From positions 1,240,001 to 1,304,000 of the forward strand of contig WHVD01000001.1 in assembly GCA_015178975.1 (NCBI GenBank): a stretch of DNA of 64,000 nt, in the 5' to 3' direction. Of the stretch, positions 1 through 11,051 are shown piece after piece (position 1 is the stretch's first letter; every line of letters starts with the position of its first letter). The notes below the pieces were generated by a model. The model saw only the letters and a list, made by a program, of their open reading frames with translations, made no database searches and was not told the DNA's origin. This stretch comes from Hysterangium stoloniferum (taxonomy: Eukaryota; Basidiomycota; Agaricomycetes; Hysterangiales; Hysterangiaceae). A program made the translations under genes and the position numbers.

Positions 1-95
1 ACATGCCAGAAGCTAATAGAAAGCATGCCTAGGAGGATACAGGCAGTTTTAAAGGCAAAGGAGGGTCATACAAAGTATTAGATTGTAAAATAATA

Positions 96-309
96 GAGGG
101 TCAAAAAACTGCCCCAATGAGTGATTATTTTGTTTGATTTATTGAGCAATGAGTTTTGATTGGAATCACATGATTCCATAAGTTGGTAGATAGCCAACAT
201 GTTCTAGTATATCATGTGAAGTTTTCAGAATTTTTGCTGATGTCATTCCTTCACACAATACCAATCTTTCTAAAATGCACAAACATTGGGGCAGTTTTTT
301 GACCCACTG
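96..309. mobile_element. MITE-like element with Tc1/mariner-type ends
   Basis: Inverted ends share GGGTCAAAAAACTGCCCCA, at about 98-117 and the reverse complement at about 285-305. The right end reads CAGTGGGTC outward and sits next to TA (310-311); the left end follows TA (94-95). A TA target and CAGTG-like termini fit the Tc1/mariner superfamily. The 214-bp interior has no coding potential, so it would be non-autonomous. Positions 1-95 hold nothing I can assign. Confidence 0.6.
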
Positions 310-311
310 TA

Positions 312-1069
312 AGAGCAGTGTGATTCAAAGAAGAATTTAGAGCAGAAAATATACTAAGATTACTGGGGAGAATCTAAGCTGATTTTCTGACTGGATTGTA
401 TGTACAACATCTGCCAGACTATATAGACTGTGGAATGAATAACATACCAAATCCAGTAATAATGAAAACTAAACTAGACGCGCCGCACCCATACAAACAT
501 CCCTGCGGATGGTGGAACGAAGGTAAAGAGAGCCGTCTTTCCTGAGTAGCGTTGTTTCTCAGTCATGGCTAGTTTTCCGTTTGGCCTCTTCAGATATGCA
601 GTATATACGGGCAATCCGGCCCCATAGGCAGAAAATTCTGGGGACGCATGCTGAACATCGAAAAGTTCAAAGATACAGTCTACCATGTAGTCGCGATGAG
701 CCGTGTATTCCCCTTGAAGACTTTGAGATAAATAAACACCAAACTTGGTGTTAGGAATGGGATGGAAGGGAGTGGTGTCCGAATTGTGACAGGTCATTTA
801 ACTATAATGGGAATGGGGCTCAGTTAGAGGGCTGACAGGTTTTCTGAGTGGGGTCCAGTGACTGATGCATGGGATGGAGTTGGAGATAAACAGGGATGGA
901 GTCTGGTGGGTATTCCAGTGACTGATACATGAAGTAATGAATGTTGAATGTGGACAAGTCTGATGTACAGAGTCTGGCAGGAATTCCGGTAAACTGACAA
1001 TTGGTGCATATAGGGTGCGGGTGCATATAAGTTAGTGCCTGGAGTCCGGTGGGAATTCTGGTCATAACA
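312..1069 (-). repeat. LTR family E copy, 5'-truncated, carrying a foreign exon fragment
   Basis: On the minus strand this begins TGTTATGACC at 1069 and matches the LTR-like repeats at 48473-49299, 49792-50550 and 58533-59772, including a TATA-like segment around 421. About 13 bp of normal LTR between roughly 477 and 727 is replaced by coding-like sequence (separate entry). The copy is cut at about 312 next to the MITE, so the part of family E that carries the conserved hairpin module is missing. Confidence 0.65.
477..727 (-). pseudogene. Captured exon fragment of an aromatic aminotransferase-like gene
   Basis: Frame 797-474 on the minus strand has LTR-derived residues first and then about 83 residues that look like the C-terminal half of a fold-type I PLP aminotransferase of the ARO8/kynurenine type: EYTAHRDYMVD, an acidic stretch, a VYTAYLKRP segment and TFVPPSAGMFVWV, which is the typical FxPPxGGMFxW strand. 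The catalytic lysine region is absent, so it cannot make an enzyme. Both borders lie inside LTR E sequence. It is best read as a host exon picked up by a retroelement. Family assignment is by remembered pattern. Confidence 0.55.
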
Positions 1070-1079
1070 ATAGGCATCC

Positions 1080-1345
1080 ACATTAAATGGAAACAATGGC
1101 AATGGTGACCACTCCTCAAAGAAGTCAAAAAAGAAAAACAGGACTGACTTGATCCCCAACAATGCTGTGGCCTCTAACAATAATACTGGTACCTCTGCAG
1201 CAAAGCCAAAAGATGATCTAAGTACCAAGGTTGGTGTTGATGGCAAGCTGACCCCCTGAGGAAAGACAGCAATGAAAGGATACCAATCTCTGCCTCTGGT
1301 GTGGCACCCCAAGACATATGGAAAACAGATGTCCCTTGAACAACA
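1080..1345 (+). pseudogene. Gypsy gag C-terminal fragment with CCHC zinc knuckle
   Basis: After one frameshift (about 1257) and a stop, the plus strand encodes CLWCGTPRHMENRC around 1289-1330, an exact C-x2-C-x4-H-x4-C knuckle, preceded by a Ser/Asn/Lys-rich stretch as in Ty3/gypsy Gag. It lies just upstream of the RT fragment in the same orientation, so both probably belong to one decayed element. The protease region between them is missing. Confidence 0.65.
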
Positions 1346-1489
1346 GCACCAAAGCTCACACTGCTAACTTTGGTACCTCATAGAATTTATGACCTAAAGA
1401 GTGACTGTGAAGATGTGTGGGACTGTGAAGATGTGTGGACCCACCCCCTGTTCATATTTATGTACTCACTCTCACAATCTGAACTGGTT

Positions 1490-2281
1490 TCTCTTACAGA
1501 ATTTATAGATGAACACCTTCATATCAGCCTCATATGGCCCTCCTTGTCACCTTATGGCACTCTAATTCTTTTCATTAGAAAGAAGAATGGCTCATTATGC
1601 CTTTGTGTAGACTTTAGAGGACTCAACAAAGTCACCAAAAAGGATAGGTGCCCTCTTCCACTCATCACAGACCTCTTACATAGATGCCCCTTGGAGACCC
1701 TGCATTTACATATACTACAATTGATGTACACCATGCCTACCACTTGGTGTGGATCACTGAAGGTGATGAATGGAAAATGGTGTTCTGAACATGCAATGGT
1801 TCTTTTGAATGGTTGGTTATGCTGTTTGGGCTCACTAATGCCCCTGCAGCCTTCCAGCAATTTATGAATGACATCCTCAGTGACCTATTAGATGTTTGTG
1901 TGATCATATACCTTGATGACATCCTCATTTATTTGGAGGATCCAACACAACATGACAAGCATGTTCATGAAGTGTTTCAGAGGCTCTGAAAGCATGGGCT
2001 GTTTGCCTGTGATGATAAATGCTCTTTTGATGTTGATCATATTGAATATCTCAGCTTCATTATGGGACCCGGTGGACTTACAATGGACAAAGACAAAATC
2101 CAGACTATCCATGAATGGCCAGAACCCCAAAAGGTCAAAGACATTCAGTCTTTTCTCAGTTTTACCAACTTCTACCATGTTTCATCCACAACTATTCAGA
2201 CATTTTGGCCCCCCTTGCCTGACTTACTCATAAAGAGGCCCCATGGAACTTTACAGATCAGTGCAGAATAGCCTTTCAATC
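1490..2281 (+). pseudogene. Ty3/gypsy reverse transcriptase fragment
   Basis: Two or more frames together give a gypsy RT: RKKNGSLCLCVDFRGLNKVT, then a shift near 1707, then [18 protein letters not shown] and the catalytic YLDDIL (about 1910-1928), followed by the thumb-like segment to about 2271. Frameshifts and a stop (TGA near 1987) disable it. The fragment ends at a Tc1 remnant. RNase H and integrase are absent apart from a possible pol end at 3580-3640. Confidence 0.85.
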
Positions 2282-3555
2282 TTGTACCATTCCTCCACCA
2301 CCCTCTCCCAAAGCTCTTCCATCCCCTGCAGTGCATTCTCATACCCTGCCAACCTCCTCTTCAGATGATTCCATAAGTGTTCAATGGGATTCAGGTCAGG
2401 AGACTGTGCTGGCCATGAGAGAACCCTGAAACCATTTTCTTGGAACCAATTCTGGGCCTTCTTGCAGGTATGCTTGAGGTCATTATCCTGCTGGAGGATG
2501 ACATCATCTGCAGATTTACCATAATCCCTGAGGCTGGCTTGCAGGTCATCCTCCAGAATCTGTATGTACAGATCCCCATCCATCCTTCCATGAATCTTGC
2601 ATGCATAACCCCCCCCCCACATACACACACAGCATGCACCCCCACATCATCAAAGATCCACCACCAAACTTCAGGGTTCCCTCAAGCAGCCTGTCGCTCA
2701 AGCCCTCCCATCTTTTTCCATACCCACTTCCTACCATCTGACTCCAGCCTATTGATTTTTGTCTCATCAGACCACACCACCTTCCAGTCCTCCACAGTCC
2801 AATCCTGATGTGCCAAAGCAAAGTCCATCCTCTCCTTCCTATGCTTCTTAGAAAGAAGAGGCCTTTTCTTCTTTACCACAGGCTTTATCCCAGCTGCCTT
2901 GAGTCCACAACATACTGTTTGAGGATTGAGTGACTGGTTGGTGATAGTGCAAAGTGCTCTTTGTTGCATCTACAGCTGTATCAGCCTTCCCAGAGCTGAT
3001 AAGATGTTGTGCAAAACAGATATTGGCTGTAGAGAGTTTGGAAGGATGACCACCAGAGGACTTAGAAAGGTGGGAGTGATGTTTAGAGTGAAGTCATGAG
3101 ATAGTAGAAAAGCCATATCCAGTGGAAACTGAAATATGTTTGGCAGAATAGCCAGCATCAAGTAGAGAAAGGATCTCTTGCTGGGCAGCAGGGGACAGAG
3201 GATGCATAGTTGAAATTAGAAGAATCTTAGCTGTGAAAGCCCTTCTACTTATACTTTAGCACAGTATGATCACATGACATGTTGAAAAATATAAACAAGT
3301 GCAAACAATCAACATTGTCATATGATTTTCATGCAAAAGCCTGTCAGTTACAAAAGGTATCCAATGACCCCTCTCTATTAAAATATTCGTATTGTTACCA
3401 TATATGGATATTACATAATGATTTTATGGTGCCTTGGATTATACATGATAGAGCATGTTGGCAAATAGTTTGGTGATTTCTATGATTTTATCTACTAGGG
3501 TATAAGCTATACAAGTTGAAACTGCAAAACATTGGATATGTTTTGTAAGTCACTG
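2282..3555 (-). mobile_element. Decayed Tc1/mariner element, 3'-truncated
   Basis: Transposase reads on the minus strand from ATG at 3207: a helix-turn-helix domain (SPAAQQEILSLLDAGYSAKH), an in-frame TGA near 3098, then DWTVEDWKVVWSDETK (first Asp of DDE), a QQDNDLKH segment (second Asp) and SPDLNPIEHLW (Glu). At least two frameshifts and the stop kill it. The outer end at 3555 reads inward CAGTGACTTACAAAA next to TA (3556-3557), a Tc1-type terminus. The opposite end is lost at the junction with gypsy RT at about 2281, so the insertion was followed by a deletion. Confidence 0.8.
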
Positions 3556-3579
3556 TATGTCTCTTATTATTCTTTTTTT

Positions 3580-3644
3580 TAGACAAGACACCCCAGCATC
3601 ATCCTAAAAAGGTCTTGAAGGGTCTCAACCTAATGGGGGAATAC
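3580..3644 (+). other. Gypsy pol 3' end and polypurine tract
   Basis: The sequence reads as a basic Pro/Lys-rich pol terminus and ends in the purine run AATGGGGGA (3632-3640), immediately followed by TGTTAGGATCCC, the start of LTR family B. This order (pol end, PPT, 3' LTR) fits the same plus-strand element as the gag and RT fragments. Confidence 0.55.
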
Positions 3645-3974
3645 TGTTAGGATCCCAGTTATTTTGGACCCCTGCAAGCCATTTTAGCTTCGTAACCATC
3701 CAGTATCCCACTATTGGTACCCCTACTCATGGTAGCACTACCCGCAGCACCCCAACACTTGTTTCTTTGTATCTTAGCACCTTAGCCTTCCATCCCATCT
3801 CTATTCCATTTACTCCCATCACTGTTTCCATGTATACATCCCACTGGCTATCTCACACCTTTTAGTATACTTTACTATGTATATCATATTCAGTCTTGTT
3901 TGCATCCCCATTCCTTCCCCTACTTCCTTTTGACTTGTCATCACTCTCACTTCTCTGATTGGTCCTCTGACCAT

Positions 3975-4594
3975 TGTTATGACCCATGCGCTCGGCACAC
4001 TGTCGGCCCCAATCAGACCTCATGCAAACCTCCAATTGCTCACAAACTGTCAGTTTAGCACATCCATTGTTCCCGATTGGTATTTTCCATCTGCCCTTTC
4101 TATACAACCAGTTTACACCTCTTTCCACCTCCATAGTAGTATACGTCCAGATTTGTAATGTTCCATCTATCAGTCTCTGTCCTCACATCACTCTATATGT
4201 AGTTCCACCTTCTCCATTAGTATTTTCCTTTATTCTGTTTTCATTTGGATAAGCACCGGATTTCTGTATATATGCTGCTCATGTATCGTAGTATTAGGAC
4301 AATCAGAATATCAACTCAGAACACTTGCACACCTCTCTCATAGTCCCACTCTAAGTATCCCACTCCTGCCTTTGCTTGCACTCACTTACTCTCAGTCTCC
4401 GACTTCATGACCTCACTACTATCCTTCAGCTTCCAATCGGTGACTTACCAAGAGGACTATTCGACAGGATTAGTTTTCTGCCTGCCCAAAATTTAAGGAT
4501 ATCTGACAGTAACTTGCAAGGGCACAGCACATACAAGTCCTTCCGTTCAGTCTCTGTCTGTCTTCCGACATCAGTCAGTTTTCTGTTCTTAACA
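3975..4594 (+). repeat. Solo LTR, family A, first insertion
   Basis: Ends are TGTTATGACC...CTTAACA, with 5-bp target duplications ACCAT at 3970-3974 and 4595-4599. A TATA-like TATATATGC near 4268 gives a plus sense. The module near its 3' end (to about 4540) has lost the second hairpin arm. No internal coding region remains, so it is a solo LTR. Confidence 0.85.
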
Positions 4595-4602
4595 ACCATC
4601 CA

Positions 4603-5338
4603 TGTTAAGAACTGAAAACTGACTAATGTCAGTGGCCGACAGGGACCGATCGGAAGGACTTGGCTTCAGCTTATGTGCTGCGCCCTCGCAAATATCTGTA
4701 GGGTGTCCTTAAATTTCGGGTGGGCGAAGACTAATCCTAAAGAACTCCTTTCGGTGAGATACTGATCGGAACTGAAGGACAAGTCGAGTGTCGGGCCAAG
4801 GGGTCGGGGCCGGGAGTGGGTGAGCGCACGCGAAGGTGGATGAGGGGATTCTTAGTCTGAGACTGTTACAGATGTATGAGGGTATTCTGAGTCGATATTC
4901 TGATTGCCTAGTAACTACAACTACAGTGGGTTCATATATAAGTAACAGGCATCTAGAAAATACTAACGGGGGGAAAGGCAGAAAATGGTATTAACAATAA
5001 GCTTGACTAGGAACAGGAAGTTTATGATTAGTTCAGAGGCTGATGATAACCGAGAGCGGAATTACTGTAAAAGGAAATAGTTCGAGGACTACAAATATAG
5101 ATAGACATATGTGAAACATAGGATAGAACAGATCATCATAATAAAAGGGACGTATCAAAAGTTTAACCAGACAATACGAGTATTTTGACGTGGGCGTAAA
5201 CGGAGTTTGATCATCGCGAAAGCATACGTCAGCTTCAAGGGCTGATGGTTTCCGATGTGGTGACTTGGATAGTAACTCGAATTGTTGATAAGTGGCGATA
5301 ACCTCGGTGGCCAATAGGGTTGCGACACGGTCATAACA
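4603..5338 (-). repeat. Solo LTR, family A, second insertion, opposite orientation
   Basis: Ends are TGTTAAGAAC...CATAACA (minus sense), with 5-bp duplications ATCCA at 4598-4602 and 5339-5343. The left duplication overlaps the right duplication of the neighbouring LTR, so this copy landed at the border of the first. The conserved module is at 4656-4708. It is 736 bp long, close to copies at 51978-52715. Confidence 0.88.
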
Positions 5339-5909
5339 ATCCATCTCCCCAGAGTATAAAGTTCCTTCATGTATGCTACAGTTTGTTCAATTCAAATATC
5401 AACTTAGATTACCCCCTTTTAGTTCTCAAGTCCTATTACTCCTATCTAATACTCTCAAAGGCATCTTTGGCAAGCTGTGACCCCTTACCTCACAACTATT
5501 AGTAATTCAACCTCCCAGCCAATTGAGCTAAGTGTTGATCTTCATTTCCTATTGTACATACTATCCACTCTGTTTGAAATACCAGAGCACATTAACAGTT
5601 CATACAAGGGTACAACACATATGTTGAAGCCAAGCTCCACTACATTTATAGAGTCAGACCTCCCAACTAGTACAATCTCTACAGTCAGCTCCCTGATTGA
5701 CCCAGTTACCATCATCAGCTTCCCAACCAGAGCCTCCCCTTCCCCTTTCAGGCTTAGATCTTAATATAACCAAGGATTTTTCATAAGGAAGAGAAAAGAC
5801 TTTATTATTCTAGGTGTAAAAGATGAAGGTATAATTGACTTAGAGGAGTAACACTAAATGCATGGAGAGGTAATGCAACCCTCAGTCTGTGCAGAGTCTG
5901 GAGGGATGC

Positions 5910-6078
5910 TTACTCTTTTTTTGGCTCAGAAACTGGTTTCTCCTTTGATGTTGAAGTTGTGGAAGAAGTGGTGGCTGCAAAAGCTTTGGAAGCATTGGAT
6001 TTCACTACCAGGCATTCCAGGACACAATGACTAGGTTTTCTGTACAAAAGACAAAGGTTATTGTCCATGCAATGTTGT
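5910..6078 (-). pseudogene. Gag-like fragment with damaged zinc knuckle, split by nested LTRs
   Basis: Minus-strand frame reads QHCMDNNLCLLYRKPSHCVLEC and then a Ser/Thr/Lys tail ending at a stop (5910). The CCHC knuckle is damaged because its second Cys is Tyr. The upstream residues continue on the far side of the LTR nest at 8281-8330 (SMQAPQERQ joins QHCMDN in frame once the LTR and one GTTGT duplication are removed), so the LTR family C copy inserted into this gag. The likely host is a gypsy-type element in minus orientation. Confidence 0.6.
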
Positions 6079-6526
6079 TGACATGAATTGAATTTCTTTC
6101 GATTAAGTTGGATAATAATCATAATATATTCTACAAAACCAAATACAGAACCCTTGTTCAATGAAGTATAGATTCACCCTGTTGATAAAGTGACAGGCTA
6201 ATACCAGTTGTGAAGGCTCACAGATGTTAGTGTCAAAGGGTTTCGACAATCATGTAAGATGAGATTGAGAGTAGATTAATAATACAGATAACTAATATAC
6301 AATGGAGAGATTTTCTGACTGAGGTCCTTCACTCTTCTCATTGCCCATTTATGCCTTTCTTCATTAAACTATGATTAAACTATGACCTATGAATGAAATC
6401 ATATGTATATGATGTCGAAATGAGACAAGTCAAATATAAGTTGAATGTTCATCAAATGGATTCAATGGTGTCGAAGATGTCAAATAGAATGTCAAGTTGG
6501 AGTTTTTGTCCAAAGACATGTCAAAG

Positions 6527-8166
6527 TGTTATGACCTGTTCCTGGATGTTTCAATATCCGACTTCCAACTTCCGACTTCCGACTTCTGACTATGGAGCAT
6601 CTTAGTTACCACATCTTCCATAATCTTCCCTTGTTCCACATTTGGTAATTTGTCCATTAACAAGTATTCACCCGTTTGTTTATTATATTCCTGTTTCAGA
6701 ATAATGTCTCCCCAATTCATCTTATTGTATTCCCATTTTGGAATACTCCCGTTTCCATCTTATTGTAGTCTTAGTTTGTAGTACAATAATAAGAAGACTT
6801 ATGTATGTATATTAGTTTCTGCGAATTTGTACTTTACTTTAGATCTGATATCGACTTAGTTTCTTATTCCCTCTTCTGTCTTTCTGTACACTCAATATTT
6901 GGAACTCTTTGGAACTCTGAATATCTGTTAAGTTGCCGAACAAAACTCCACGGATAGTCCCACGGAGGTTTCTCCAGTAACTATATTTTGAACACACACT
7001 TTCCGGGTAATAGTCCCACGGACTCCCCAGGTAATAGGTCCGGGGAGTTTCCGGGAATGTTAGTAGTACAAGGGAGTGTTGTATCAGAATAGTTACCAGA
7101 GAATGGGTACAACTGAGATGGACTTGGCTTCAGCTTATAGGCTGCGCCCTCGTACACTCATTCGGGCGTCCATATTTCAAACTGACAGAATGCATGCAAG
7201 GAGATGTAGATTCTGGAGTTCCCATGGGAGTTCCGGGAATCGAGCGTGCAGACAGACAAGAGGACAGGGGACTGGATCGAAGGGAAACTTGTTCAAGTGT
7301 CAAACTTGTTCGGGGGAAAACTAGTTCGAGATTGAAACTGGATTCTAAGTACATGAATATAGCGGGCTTATATAGACTGTGAAATGTAATAATACCAAAT
7401 CTGGTATTAATGAGAGGCAGAACTATTAAACATAAAACGAAACAAGTAAATACTAAACTGGGAATTAGGGACGGAACGGAACGGGAGCAGAGAACGAATC
7501 ATGACAGATCATTTAACCATAACTGGAGCGGGGCTCAGTTAGAGGGGTTCCGGAAGTCCGGTCGGAGTCCGGTGACTTGGTGCACAAGATAGTGTCGGGT
7601 ATAGACAGGCTTGATGTGCAGGAGGTCCGGCGGAGTCCGGTGGGTTTTCCAATGACTGGTGTGTGAGACGCAGAGACAGGTCATAACAGGAGCGGGGTTC
7701 TATGCTCTGTTAGAGGGGTTCCAGGAGTCCGGTCGGAGTCCGGTGACTGGTACATAAGACACAGTGTCGGGTGTATGTCAGGTGGAGTCCGGAGTCTGGA
7801 GGAGTCCGAGGATTGGTGTATGAGACACAGAGGGTTAGGTGTGGACAGGTGGGTGCGTGCAGAGAGTCAGGCATAAACAAGTTGAATGCAGGCTCCAGCG
7901 GGAACTCCGGTTGTAACTATACAATATAGAGGGTCGGGAGCATGTAGGACGGGGTCCGGGGGCCCGGAGGCCGGCGGGTTTTCCGGTTCCTGACAATATC
8001 TGTATCTTCCAGTGTAAGTCCCACCTTTGAAATTAAGGACTTCTGAGCATTTGCATAGAGGTGCAGCACATAAGCTGAAGCCAACATCCTGACCCTATCT
8101 GATAGTTTCTAAATTCCCAGTGACTTTCCAATAGTTCCAGAATAAGTTCTGACATGGCACTTAACA
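6527..8166 (+). repeat. LTR family G, middle shell of the nest
   Basis: Ends are TGTTATGACC...CTTAACA with CAAAG duplicated at 6522-6526 and 8167-8171. Without the inner LTR it is about 565 bp. A run of CGACTTC-like repeats lies at 6558-6592. The conserved hairpin module is at 8037-8089 near its 3' end, as in families A, D and E, although the rest of the LTR differs. Confidence 0.8.
6926..7995 (-). repeat. LTR-like family D, innermost insertion
   Basis: It is 1,070 bp, GC-richer than its surroundings, with ends TGTTAAG...TGACA and exact ATATC duplications at 6921-6925 and 7996-8000. The other copy is 60278-61332 in the opposite orientation. A TATA-like segment (minus strand, near 7372) and the module at 7120-7171 are present. 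Many GGAGTCCGG-type short motifs recur at 7550-7970. No coding region is credible. Confidence 0.85.
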
Positions 8167-8280
8167 CAAAGTGTCAAAGATGTGTCAAAGTGTCAAAGAT
8201 GAGTTGAAGAGTCATCAAAAGTTACTGTACCTTGAATGTTTTTGTGACAAGGTTGTGACTGTGACAGTTGTGACAGTTGT

Positions 8281-9498
8281 CTTTCTTGTGGGGCTTGCAT
8301 TGAGTTTGCCTGTAAGGTCAGGTTTTCTGGACAATGTTGATGCAAAGGGGGGGGGTATACATTGGTACACCATGGACATGAGCAAAAAAGCATTAATATT
8401 ACTAAGCTACTATACAGGACTATGTAGTGTTATCACAAAGTGTATTAAGATCCACAAGTGTCATCATGTTGAGATTATTACCGAATGGCCAAAATTTCAA
8501 CAGACAATTGTCATTTGCTGGATTGCTGACCTTTGTTGCTATTGCCAGAGTTGTTTGTTAAAATATATAGTCCCTAAAAAGAGCTCAGTCTCGTATAAGT
8601 ATAATGGACTGAGGTTAAGCTATGTAGGTTGTCCCTTTATATATTCTACATAAACAAAAGGACCATGTGCTCATATGTGAGACATGTGGATGAGTGGAGC
8701 CTGATCATGACGACTGATCATGTTGTTACCACACCGGTATCACCGTTATTCAGACAGTCCCCAAATATGTTGACCCTGCCACATATATGCGGTGCCTTTT
8801 GTCTTCAACATTGTTGTTGTTGGAAAACTTTTTATCATTCTTCTGGTCTGATTGTGTGGAGTTTGAGTTGTTGCCTGAACAGGTTGTTGCTGTTAGTTTT
8901 ATTTGCTACAGACTTGTTGGTTCTGTCCATGGTTGTCTTGTGGGTGATTTCCAATGTCTTGGGTTTGCTGTCTTCACCTTTTGTGACTTCATCCTTGAGA
9001 CAGGATGGCAAACCCACTCGACACTAAGGCGCTGGAGGATTTGATCCGGGGAACTGGACTCCATTAACAAGTCTTTCCAAACCCAGAAGATACTTTTCTT
9101 TGATTGAACTAAAAGGCCTGCTGAACCCTACTGTCCATCAAGGAGACATTAACCAATTCAATCCGATTCTGTGTAACAATCCAGCCGCTGCTTGTGATAA
9201 AATATACAATAACAGTAATGTAGCAGTAAATAAACAGCGAGTGATGCCACTTCGCTATATGACTAAAAGAACACATGATGATGTAGTCTGTGACTTGGCG
9301 CTATGGTGGTATGCATGTCTATCTCTAGGTGTATGACGATGATGGAGAACCAATACCGGTATGTGTATATGAAAGTCGAAGGGGGTAACTCCACCATGCA
9401 CAGCCCCAATCCCATCGCCGCGGCGCCCAAGTTGAATTCGAAAACGCGGCGCTGTGCCGTGTTTGCCTCTGCAGCAGACTCGCTGACGAGCGTACACC
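8281..9498. other. Repeat-derived spacer before the gene block
   Basis: The first ~110 bases continue the minus-strand gag remnant. Open frames at 8171-8653 (+) and 8629-9044 (+) are low-complexity in codon use, match no family I know, and cross repeat borders, so they are not called. Nothing is assignable from about 9050 to 9498. Confidence 0.4.
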
Positions 9499-11051
9499 TT
9501 ATCCATTACACCACGACACCCCAAACCGATCCTGCGCAACTCCCGGGAATCCATCGCCTTCACCCCCATCCGCACCGTCGATGAAGCCCACGCCGTAGCT
9601 ACCCTCAGCGGTAATGCCCACTTGAGGACAGCGCCATCCAAACAACGGCGGACACGCGCGGTCGACCGCATGGCATGTCTCCAAACACGGTAATAGCTCG
9701 CTATACCTCACGGTGCTGTTTATGTTGTTATTGCGCGATGGTGTCGTGATTATAGCGGGTCTGGGCTGCGTGATGTTGGCATGGGGGACGGCAAGGGCCG
9801 GGGGAACTTCGCCACAACGGGGGAGCGAGACAGCGCAGGCCCACGTACGGTACGCGATGGAGCAGGACTGGCATGTTTGCAGGGGAGAATACGAGTCGCG
9901 GCCACAAGGAAACGTGAGGAGGGCTGTAGTAAAGTTGGAGAGGATCGAGATGAGGGGGGAGGTGATTGAAGGCGGCAGATTCGAAGCTGTGTAGGTTGTA
10001 CCACCATCTGCGGGAGGAGGGAGCGGGACAGCATAGGCCGTGGACGGGCAGAAGGGCAATGAGTGGGCCAGGTGACACGAGAATGATGCTGGGAAACGAC
10101 AATCACGGTTAGATGCAATAAAGAAGGATGGAGGACGACCACTCACAGGACTTGGTGAACACAAATATCGGACCGGCAACAGCACCTCCATCCTGGATAA
10201 CCCAAGCGGTATAATTGGTATTTGATGTTAATCCCTCCACGAGCCATTGCGTTCGCCATCCCTGGCCCTCACTAATATCTCGTAATACAACGCTCGAAGT
10301 CACGTTAACGCCTGACGTCCCGTTGAGACCGATTACCGACCCAGATACACCGCGAGCCGTTTCACGAATTGCACATGCAGATAATGATAGTTTGAAGCCA
10401 GGTTGTTCTTGTATTTGTGTCGTGGGAGACAAGACAAGCGTGAAATTAGGTTGGGAAGAAGCAGGCGGCGGCGGTGGTAGCGTAAGATTACCTGAAGGAA
10501 GTGTATAATTTGGATATGACGGTTGAGGCATAAGTGGCGGTAGGTATGGCGGTGAGAATAGGAGTGCTTGAGTTGCAGTCGTGTCACCCAAAACAGGAAA
10601 CGTCGTTAGATTTCGATGTAAAGGATCTGTCGAACAAGTGTCAGACCAAATGACTCCATATTGAAATAACCTGTTTGAGTCACATACCACCACTTGAAAC
10701 CCCAACTTCAACTGGCCATGTTCCACTACTACTGGTCCCGGCGCCCAAGGAAATCTGCAACTTCGTCCCTCCACCACTCCATGTCCCAATACCTTCCACA
10801 AGCTCTATCTGTTCACCACCGCCATCCAACGCTCCTGTCACGATAAAATTCGGAAAGGGCTGATTTGCACTACAAACTGCAACAGAAACCTGTAGATGAG
10901 TTGTATCTGGGAGATCCAACGCAATAGACGGCGACGAAGCATTCAGAGTTAAAGGAAGGATAACATTCAGTAAAAGTTGTTGCGCTTGACCTAGAGACAG
11001 AAGAGAAAGAGCAAGAAGTGGTACAGGAAGTGTAACAGACTTGAAAACCAT
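9499..11051 (-). CDS. MID1: MID1-like stretch-activated calcium channel regulatory subunit
   Basis: Three exons on the minus strand: 11051-10688, 10626-10147 and 10088-9499, with GT-AG introns of 61 and 58 nt; 477 residues. The N-terminus MVFKSVTLPVPLLALSLLSL is a signal peptide. The middle is rich in NxT/S sites with a Pro-rich linker. The C-terminal part has the family's Cys pattern: LPFCPSTAYAVP, NFTTALLTFPCGRD, YSPLQTC, CSIAYRTWAC, YSELLPCLETC, AVDRACPP, YGVGFIDG and a WCNG end. Mid1 acts with the Cch1 channel in calcium influx at the plasma membrane of fungi; that role is family knowledge. Length is near the usual 500-600. The gene is the left edge of the transposon-poor block and diverges from the nucleoside hydrolase with about 570 bp between starts. 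Confidence 0.9.

Larger units (their letters stand above)
3645..5768 (+). repeat. LTR family B (3' LTR of the gypsy remnant), split by two family A LTRs
   Basis: It starts TGTTAGGATCCC after the polypurine tract. Pieces 3645-3974 and 5339-5768 together match the uninterrupted minus-strand copy at 50835-51533. The interruption is the pair of family A LTRs at 3975-4594 and 4603-5338. The 3' end is blurred (about 5768). It carries the conserved hairpin module in its CAAC/GTTG form at about 5608-5637. Confidence 0.75.
6079..8275 (-). repeat. LTR family C, outer shell of a three-level nest
   Basis: Flanked by exact GTTGT duplications at 6074-6078 and 8276-8280, with TGACA/TGTCA-type ends. Its two pieces (6079-6526 and 8172-8275) match the family C copies at 58022-58521 and 58588-59016. 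Family G LTR sits inside it and family D inside that. Minus sense follows from the TATA-like CATAAATGGG on the minus strand. Confidence 0.8.

Noticed and set aside
6540-6600. CRISPR-like short repeats (CGACTTC units)
   Set aside because: Units are contiguous without spacers and lie inside an LTR; eukaryotic context.
7120-7171. Hammerhead, HDV or twister ribozyme in the shared LTR module
   Set aside because: No CTGATGA/GAAA hammerhead core, no double-pseudoknot HDV layout and no clear twister consensus could be placed; left as an unknown structured element.
8171-8653. 160-residue open frame on the plus strand
   Set aside because: It begins in the target duplication at the end of LTR G, crosses the LTR C border at 8275 and runs antisense to gag remnants; no family resemblance.
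9470-9515. tRNA-like start with an A-box (TGGTGTAATGG) on the minus strand
   Set aside because: It coincides with the last codons of the MID1-like gene, no acceptor partner is present, and the B-box-like TTTTCGAATTC has no T-stem.
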